This document shows positions 58,739-64,000 of a stretch of 64,000 nucleotides of DNA, piece after piece (the stretch's first letter is position 1; every line of letters starts with the position of its first letter). Made by a program: the position numbers and the translations under genes. Source of the stretch: Aurantiochytrium sp. KH105 (taxonomy: Eukaryota > Sar > Bigyra > Thraustochytrida > Thraustochytriidae); assembly GCA_003116975.1 (NCBI GenBank), contig BGKB01000029.1:310001-374000 (forward strand), written 5' to 3'. The notes under the pieces were generated by a model. That model was not told the origin of the DNA, made no database searches, and was given only the letters and a program-made list of their open reading frames with translations.

Positions 58739-60715
58739 TTAGAGAATCTCATCGAGAAGTCGACGGGTCGCGGGAGTAGGCGCGACGCCAAGTTCCGCAA
58801 AGCGTAGCGTTTTGCGAGCTGAGGCGTCGGCATGGGGATCTGGCGTGGACAGGCGTTCAACAAGACTGGGCGTGTGCATTAATTTCGTGGCATTGGGTGT
58901 TTGTGCGATGCCGGCGTTCTGAGCGAACAGCTTGCGATCGAGCTTGGAACGCTCTTCGTCAATCTTGCGCGCTTCCTCGTGCAGCATGGCGCGATCCTGC
59001 TCGAGCCGTTCTCGAGCACGGCGAAGATCCGCCTCTTCCTGCTCGAAATACTGTTTGGCTCGCAGCGCCGCTACCTCGTCATCGAGGCCATCTGCTGCTG
59101 CGCCGGCGCCCGCGCGTGCGCCACGGTGATGTTGCATCTCAGGGTCGCTGTCTTCGGTTTGGAAAAGCAGCGTGGCACGAAGGCAGGCGTCGAGGTCATG
59201 GATCAGGGTCTTCGCTTGATCCAGACGCTCCTTGAGCTCTGCCTCCGTGGGAGGATGGTCCTCACCGCTGGCATCGTTGGCTTGAGCTTGTGCTTCTTGG
59301 GCTTCCAAAAAGGCCAAAGTCTGGTTCTGGACGTCTGTAAGGCGGCGCTCGAGCTGCTCGGCAGGAAGATCGAAGCTGCTGTCTGCAAGACGCAGCGTAT
59401 CAATCTCGACGAGAGCAGGATTCGCTGTCGAGAGCGCCGCATCCTTGGATCCAGCATCTGCACGAGGCGTTTTGGCGGCTTTGCGGCCAAGCTGAATCGA
59501 GGCGGCCGCTTGAAGCTTTGTGACAATGAGATTCTGCATCGAGTGCAATGAAGCGCGAAGCTTTTGGTTCTCGTTGACCAAGTAAGCGACACGACGTCCG
59601 CGCGAGGTTTCGGCGGCCTCCTCGAGAACGGCAAGTGATTGCGCTGCCGCGGCTTCAATCTCGGCCTGGGATGCCTCTTCATTGTTGGCGTTGGCGTTGC
59701 TGCCTGCAGAGGGGCTTGTTGTGGCCTCCCAGGACTCGGGCGAGCCGAGCATGGGGCGTGTGCCTCCCTTGACGGGCGGCGTGTCCATCTCGAGGGCTCG
59801 TTTGACAGCTCGATCGCGATGTGTCTGAAGCATTTGCATACGTGTCTGCAGACGGTCGTACTCTGCTTCTTTGCGGTTGAGCGCGGCTTGCCAGCCTTTT
59901 TGCTGTCCCTCCATTTTGGCAATGGTGACTTGGAGCTCTTTGTTCCAAGCGTCACTGCGTTGCTTTTCTTTGGCATGCTGATCTGCGGCAATGCGCGCAC
60001 GATTTTCAAGGGCGGCAAGGTCCTGGCGCGCGCAAAGCACCTGGAGCTTGAGAGCCTCTTTTTCATTTTGCAAGCGCGAGCAGTCAATTTGCGCCTCGTG
60101 CGAGGTTGATTCGTAAGACTGCGTCATGTCGGACGCGTGCCGCAGTTCTTCAAGAATTGTTTGAACGACTTGGACGATGCTGGAAGGGTCGGAAACCTGA
60201 AGTTGTGGAAATCCAAGCGCGTCGAGCTTGGCGTTGAGACCGCCCATGACATCGGAATCCTCATGGGCAGTGCTAGGAGCTGCTGCGACTTGCCGATTGC
60301 CCAAAGCGGGCATCGGGGAATCAACGAGGCCAGGCACGTCACTGCTTTCATCCTCGAGGTTCTCCTTGCCCGCACTTGGGGTGTTTGCTCGAGCACTCGC
60401 CGGTTTGCGGGTTTTCGTTGGACTCGGGGTCGAGGACATGGAATTCGATGCCGATCTGAACCATCCTTTGGCTCTTTGTGCTGCAGCTGGACGGCTATTC
60501 TTCGTGGCAGCCACGTCAAACGTCTCTGCATCGTGTGAGCCTTCGCCAGAAGATGCTGTTGCCGCGGATCCTGTGCGTTTTTTGCGTCGGAGCCAAGGTT
60601 TGCCTGCTGCTGCGCCAGGCGCTCGGCTTGATTCTGCAGCGGTGTTTTTGAAAGATGACGTAAAGTCCATGAGCACTCCGTTGTCATCCACGCTTTCCTC
60701 GTCTGCAGGCGTCAT
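58739..60715 (-). CDS. Afadin- and alpha-actinin-binding protein-like (SSX2IP/ADIP) coiled-coil protein
   Basis: A 658-residue protein from ATG 60715. The first 150 residues are disordered and Ser/Pro-rich. Residues about 155-310 match the ADIP family pattern: GGLNAKLDALGFPQLQV, VVQTILEELRHASDM, then a coiled coil ending QQKGWQAALNRKEAEYDRLQ, where the conserved family segment places an R-K-E-x-E-x-x-x-L motif. More coiled coil follows to the end (EQEEADLRRARERLEQDRA). SSX2IP is a centrosome/basal-body maturation factor in animals; in single-celled flagellates the homologues are basal-body proteins. The assignment rests on the central domain. With B9D1 and the C2orf81-like gene it makes a third flagellum-related gene in the window. 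Confidence 0.8.
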   Translation of the reverse strand: MTPADEESVDDNGVLMDFTSSFKNTAAESSRAPGAAAGKPWLRRKKRTGSAATASSGEGSHDAETFDVAATKNSRPAAAQRAKGWFRSASNSMSSTPSPTKTRKPASARANTPSAGKENLEDESSDVPGLVDSPMPALGNRQVAAAPSTAHEDSDVMGGLNAKLDALGFPQLQVSDPSSIVQVVQTILEELRHASDMTQSYESTSHEAQIDCSRLQNEKEALKLQVLCARQDLAALENRARIAADQHAKEKQRSDAWNKELQVTIAKMEGQQKGWQAALNRKEAEYDRLQTRMQMLQTHRDRAVKRALEMDTPPVKGGTRPMLGSPESWEATTSPSAGSNANANNEEASQAEIEAAAAQSLAVLEEAAETSRGRRVAYLVNENQKLRASLHSMQNLIVTKLQAAASIQLGRKAAKTPRADAGSKDAALSTANPALVEIDTLRLADSSFDLPAEQLERRLTDVQNQTLAFLEAQEAQAQANDASGEDHPPTEAELKERLDQAKTLIHDLDACLRATLLFQTEDSDPEMQHHRGARAGAGAAADGLDDEVAALRAKQYFEQEEADLRRARERLEQDRAMLHEEARKIDEERSKLDRKLFAQNAGIAQTPNATKLMHTPSLVERLSTPDPHADASARKTLRFAELGVAPTPATRRLLDEIL

Positions 60716-60765
60716 CTTCTTTGTCGTTGCTACGTTGACGTCGCACTACAATCAAGCACGCACGC

Positions 60766-60767
60766 AC

Positions 60768-60814
<47 letters not shown>
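60766..60814. repeat. CAAG tetranucleotide microsatellite
   Basis: About eleven units, preceded by three CACG units, about 50 bases upstream of the SSX2IP-like start on the minus strand. Confidence 0.85.
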
Positions 60815-60815
<1 letters not shown>

Positions 60816-60970
60816 GCGAGGACGCTCTTGATCTCGACGGTCTCCTCTCGCGGCGTAACGTCTTGCGCACAAGACCCGGCACGTCTGGCGCGTGGCAAGC
60901 ACGAGCCGGCACGACGAGGCGCTTCGAATCGCGCTCCCAGGCCCTCGCGCCTTGAACAATCTGGGCTGGT

Positions 60971-61012
60971 CTTGTCTTGTCTTGCCTTGCCTTGCCTTGC
61001 CTTGCCTTTTCT
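60971..61012. repeat. CTTGC/CTTGT pentanucleotide repeat
   Basis: Eight imperfect pentamer units (CTTGT, CTTGC), another promoter-region repeat of the type seen upstream of several genes here. Confidence 0.8.
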
Positions 61013-61171
61013 TGCTTTGCCGTGTCTTGTTTCGCGCAGCGATCGCCGCGGACCAGACCCTTCGTTCCTGTTTGGGTCTCATTTTTCTTCTCGGCGGTTG
61101 CAAGCGCTTATAGCGTGCACGGTATTAGGACTACTTTTGCGTTGTGCACAGTCTCTTTTCATCTATGATCG

Positions 61172-61787
61172 ATGTTGCTTGTTCTACTTGCTATTATCGT
61201 CGTGTCAGTGTTTGGAGAAGAGCTCGTCGATGGTGGCATGCTCTTGACACGCGAGCAATACGCAACTTATTACGGCATGGAGTTTTACGAGCGTGTTTAA
61301 GGATGTTTAGTTTTGGGACGATGTTGGAGACCGGGGTCGTGAGCTGCAAACAGTAGGATCAGATGATCGTGACTGGAAACGACGACAGACCAATGGTTTT
61401 GGCATCAATGTGAGCTACGTGCTAGATGATTCGATCGAGGACAGTGACAAAGAAACAGTGCGCAGCAAGCTGGACAAGATGGCCGCGAACTCTGATGGTG
61501 TACTTGTATTGATAACTGTAAATTCGATGGCTGCTCTGATAGTCTCCCGACCGGCTCTTGTTTCTCCAAGACCCAAAGCTCCTCTGATGATTGAGAATGT
61601 TTAGGTTCTGGGCGTTGACAGCAGTCTTGTTGACGATTAACGTCTCGCACAGGAAGATAATTCCACGGGATACTTTGCGTACTTCTTGTGGCGAGATGTA
61701 CGTTTCGAAAGTGAAATAAACGATCTGTCGTTTCGACGAGACCCTCGATCAATGTGCGGAGATGGAACAGAGGATCGCATCTCTTAG
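61172..61787 (+). CDS. Small secreted protein, three exons, unknown function
   Basis: Exons 61172-61292, 61354-61517 and 61653-61787, assembled by reading frames across short introns; total 420 bases, 139 residues. Intron 1 is 61 bp (GTGTTT...AAACAG), intron 2 is 135 bp (GTAAAT...GCACAG with TTAAC about 15 bases upstream). The ATG at 61172 follows an in-frame stop by three bases. The first 17 residues are a signal peptide (MLLVLLAIIVVSVFGEE). The mature part has REQYATYYGMEFYE, INVSYVLDDSIEDSDKETVR, DGVLVLIT and STGYFAYFLWRDVRFESEIN. Only one Cys and no repeat. No family recognised. The consistent phase, good splice sites and protein-like sequence argue for a real gene that ORF-based calling misses. 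Confidence 0.6.
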
Positions 61788-62141
61788 CTGTAACCATCAG
61801 CCCAAATACCTGCTAGAATCGCAACTGTGAAGGTGCATCAATCATGACGTGGGAATTCGAGCGCGAAGGCCAGACGAGATTCTCTTTTTTTCTGCTTTCG
61901 TGAGCTTTTTTCTACGACAGTGCGATCGATAAAAATTCCTTTTCAGTAGATATCAGGAGCGGCTCGCTCAGCACGGCGATGCCAAGCAATCTCATTTGCT
62001 TCATCTACTTTCGTCGAACACTCTGCATTCATGGAAGGCGAAAAGTTTCACGTGCGCTCAAGAAATGCTTTTTTTTTGTCGTGGCTTTGGCCTGTACAGT
62101 TTTCTCGCCGCCTCTCACTGCGCACTGTTTGCATGATCACA
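61788..62141. other. Intergenic
   Basis: About 350 bases with no recognisable feature. It includes a run of C and CCT near 62155-62190 at its right edge. Confidence 0.55.
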
Positions 62142-62445
62142 CTATCCACGTGACCCCCACCCCCCCTCCCCCCTCTGTTCCTTTACCCCCTCTTCAGGGC
62201 GGGTCACCGCGAGTTGTCCTCTTTGGAGTGGGACAAAGAGCCCGGGTACTTGCTCCGTGTCCCTCATCTCCAATGCAAGCATGCACCCTGCCTGCAGCTG
62301 CAACCGAGATACGAGCTGGCTGGCATTGCCCTTGATGGCCCTGCCGTTGACCTCGACGAGCTCGCTTCCCCGACGACAAAGGTCCCCGGGGTCTGCCCTG
62401 CCATGCGTCCTGCAGACTCTTGCCTGCGTAGGGCCTCCTACCACC
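62142..62445 (-). pseudogene. PDZ-like fragment, possible last exon or gene remnant
   Basis: On the minus strand a frame ending at 62142 contains LCRRGSELVEVNGRAIKGN and LVSRLQLQAGCMLALEMRD, which match the second half of a PDZ domain (the L-R-x-G-D-x-L-x-x-V-N-G turn, with Ser for Asp, then helix 2 and the last strand). Upstream on that strand a 15-base T run followed by GGTGGTAG and CTACGCAG look like splice acceptors, so this may be a 3' exon whose first part lies elsewhere. Between here and 63014 the same frame has no ATG, and its sequence becomes low complexity and runs antisense to the PP2C gene. Either a real exon or a degraded remnant. Confidence 0.35.
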
Positions 62446-62706
62446 ACGAGGCAAAAAAAAAAAAAATTGCTTCCACGCGGCGAGGTTCCAAAGGTGCCAG
62501 CGGGGTGCACGCTCGCAAGGTTCACCTTCAACTTGGGCAAAACGAGAGCGCGCAGGAAACGCTTCGCGCGCGGGCGCGGGCGGAGACTCGGCCGGCGGCG
62601 CGGAGCCCGCGGCGCTGCTGGCGCGCGCGCCTTCCTTCCTCCCTTGCTTCCTTGCTCTCTCCCGCGCGCCCCGTGTCCCCCGCGTGGCGCTGCAGCAGCG
62701 TCGTTC

Positions 62707-62707
<1 letters not shown>

Positions 62708-62746
<39 letters not shown>
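62708..62746. repeat. TGC/CAG microsatellite
   Basis: Thirteen TGC units, 160 bases upstream of the PP2C start, in its promoter or leader. Confidence 0.9.
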
Positions 62747-62810
62747 AGTTCGTACCCTTGAGACCTGGCCAGCCGAAACCACGCGCGTGCTCCGCGCGCG
62801 GGGCAGAAGA

Positions 62811-62869
62811 GCAGAGCAGAGCCGAGCCGAGCAGAGCCGAGCAGAGCCGAGCAGAGCAGAGCGGAGCAG
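62811..62869. repeat. GCAGA/GCCGA pentanucleotide repeat
   Basis: About twelve imperfect pentamer units (GCAGA, GCCGA, GCGGA) ending 35 bases before the PP2C start codon, so almost certainly in the 5' leader. Confidence 0.85.
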
Positions 62870-62902
62870 CGCGAGAGTCGGGCGGAGTCGTGCGAAGCCA
62901 CG

Positions 62903-64000
62903 ATGGGGCTGTGCTCGACCAAGTACAAGATCCCGCAAGGCACGCGCGAGGGCGGCGACATTGGGCACACACACGTTCGCTTCGGGTCGGCCGCCGCTCA
63001 GGGTCGGAGGCCATACATGGAGGACCGCGTGGGTGCAGGCTTTGCCAGACTCGCGTGCGGAGAGCCCGAGCTGGCGTATTTTGGCGTCTTTGACGGCCAT
63101 GGTGGCAGCCGCGTCGCAGAGTTCTGCACGAGCCATCTCTTTGACACGCTCGTGGAGCGCGTGGCCGACTCGCAGCATATGCGTGATATCGGCAATGAGG
63201 AGCTCACGGATATGATTATCGATTCCTTCATGGATGTCGATGCTCGAATCGCCAAGCTTCCGCCGGTGCTCAGCATGGAATCATCGGGTTGTCCGTGCGG
63301 AAGCCCGCGAGAGGTCTTGCGCGCTGTCGACTTTGTTGGGAGCACGGCGTGCGTGCTGTTTGTGACTCCTGAACAGCTAATTTTCGCAAATGCTGGCGAC
63401 TCCCGTGCTCTGTTGATGCGGAAAGACGAGATCTTTTTCGCCACGCTGGACCACACCCCATATGAGCCTCTTGAAGTGACTCGCATCGAGGCGGCAGGTC
63501 TTCGCGTGCAAGGCGGGCGCGTCGATGGCATCTTGGCAGTCGCGCGCGCAATGGGCGATTCTCGCTTCAAGCAGTGTCCTGACGTCCCTGCCGAGATGCA
63601 GGCCGTCACGGCCCGACCCGATGTAACTTTTTTTCCTCGCTCTCCCGAAGATCAGTTTGTCGTCATTGCTAGCGATGGTGTGTGGGACTGCATGGAGTCT
63701 GAGGAAATGTCCAACTATGTGCTCAAGTTTATTGTTGAAGATGGTATCGATCTCGACCTCTTTTGCGAAATCATGCTCGACGAATGCGTCAATCGCCGAT
63801 ATGGAGGCGATAACACCGCGATCATTGTGGTAGATCTCGTGTCCGAGAAGTCTGGCAAGGCGTCCATATCTGACGGCAGCGAGGATGCTGTTGCCACGTC
63901 GGTAATGGCTTCTTCAGCAGGGGGCACAAGTATCACCAAAGAGGATGACGACATTGGCGACGGCGATGGTGTCAATGACGACGACGACGACGATGACGAT
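62903..64000 (+). CDS. PP2C-family protein phosphatase, N-myristoylation motif, truncated by window end
   Basis: Open from ATG 62903 to the last base (366 codons, no stop). It starts MGLCSTKYK: Gly2 with Thr6 fits N-myristoylation and Cys4 could be palmitoylated, so membrane attachment is likely. PPM/PP2C motifs are in order: QGRRPYMEDRVGAG (metal-binding Asp), FGVFDGHGGSRVAEF (Asp and Gly), FVGSTACVLF, LIFANAGDSRALLM, then VIASDGVWDCM (metal-binding Asp) and GGDNTAIIVVD (metal-binding Asp). It removes phosphate from Ser/Thr using two metal ions. After the domain (about residue 315) the chain becomes Ser-rich and ends at the border in a run of Asp codons. Myristoylated PP2Cs in protists act at the plasma membrane or flagellum. 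Confidence 0.95.
   Translation, partial: MGLCSTKYKIPQGTREGGDIGHTHVRFGSAAAQGRRPYMEDRVGAGFARLACGEPELAYFGVFDGHGGSRVAEFCTSHLFDTLVERVADSQHMRDIGNEELTDMIIDSFMDVDARIAKLPPVLSMESSGCPCGSPREVLRAVDFVGSTACVLFVTPEQLIFANAGDSRALLMRKDEIFFATLDHTPYEPLEVTRIEAAGLRVQGGRVDGILAVARAMGDSRFKQCPDVPAEMQAVTARPDVTFFPRSPEDQFVVIASDGVWDCMESEEMSNYVLKFIVEDGIDLDLFCEIMLDECVNRRYGGDNTAIIVVDLVSEKSGKASISDGSEDAVATSVMASSAGGTSITKEDDDIGDGDGVNDDDDDDDD

Larger units (their letters stand above)
60716..61171. other. Divergent promoter with GCAA and CTTGC repeats
   Basis: About 455 bases. A CAAG/GCAA run lies at 60766-60814 and CTTGC units at 60971-61012. Both sit between the SSX2IP-like start and the small secreted protein gene. No gene inside. 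Confidence 0.6.

Noticed and set aside
60766-60814. Regular short repeats that might suggest a CRISPR array
   Set aside because: A pure tetranucleotide microsatellite without spacers in a eukaryotic genome.
62446-63014. Upstream extension of the PDZ-like minus-strand frame (to ATG 63014)
   Set aside because: It runs antisense through the PP2C start and a TGC microsatellite, and has low-complexity composition. Only the downstream PDZ-like part is kept.

Overview
This is nuclear DNA from a GC-rich, gene-dense protist. The best guess is a thraustochytrid (Labyrinthulomycetes, stramenopile). Most genes are single long exons. The few introns seen are short (about 58-135 bp) and GT-AG. Intergenic DNA is rich in tri-, tetra- and pentanucleotide repeats. 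The set combines cilium and centrosome genes (B9D1, an SSX2IP/ADIP-like protein, a C2orf81-like protein), an AASDHPPT-type phosphopantetheinyl transferase, a peroxisomal acyl-CoA thioesterase and amino-acid biosynthesis genes (TrpA, acetolactate synthase regulatory subunit). That fits a flagellate-forming heterotroph. The species assignment is inference. No rRNA, tRNA, CRISPR array or transposon was recognised.

Layout. 1-2.5 kb: GC-rich leader with no convincing gene. 2.5-12.5 kb: a Ser-rich acidic protein, a coiled-coil protein, a PTS1 thioesterase (minus), a possible tiny two-exon gene, a large coiled-coil protein with UVR-like motifs (minus), and a Pro/Thr-repeat membrane protein (minus). 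13.6-20 kb: C2orf81-like protein, an AAAP amino-acid transporter (minus), an unknown protein (minus), and a small helical (TPR-like) protein. 21.4-30.6 kb: a stand-alone BLUF photoreceptor protein, eEF1B beta (minus), an acidic protein (minus), an ankyrin-TRP channel, and a small unknown protein (minus). 32.4-41 kb: KXD1-like protein (minus), secreted GH43 hydrolase (minus), B9D1, a membrane-anchored App1-like phosphatase (minus), and a ubiquitin-specific protease. 41-53.5 kb: condensin-II H2 (minus), phosphopantetheinyl transferase, TrpA (minus), a three-exon GT31-like glycosyltransferase (minus), acetolactate synthase small subunit (minus), and ATIC. 54.4-64 kb: GNAT-like protein, SRRM2/Cwc21-like splicing factor (minus), a two-exon NTF2-like membrane protein, SSX2IP-like protein (minus), a three-exon small secreted protein assembled here from the raw sequence, a PDZ-like fragment (minus), and a PP2C phosphatase cut by the window end.

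Genes are largely in head-to-head or tail-to-tail pairs with 0.1-1.5 kb between them, so many promoters are probably shared. The most notable items are the complete BLUF domain in a eukaryote, an array of the octamer CACTTGCG in two nearby promoters, a start codon embedded in an ATG microsatellite, and genes that only appear once short introns are removed.
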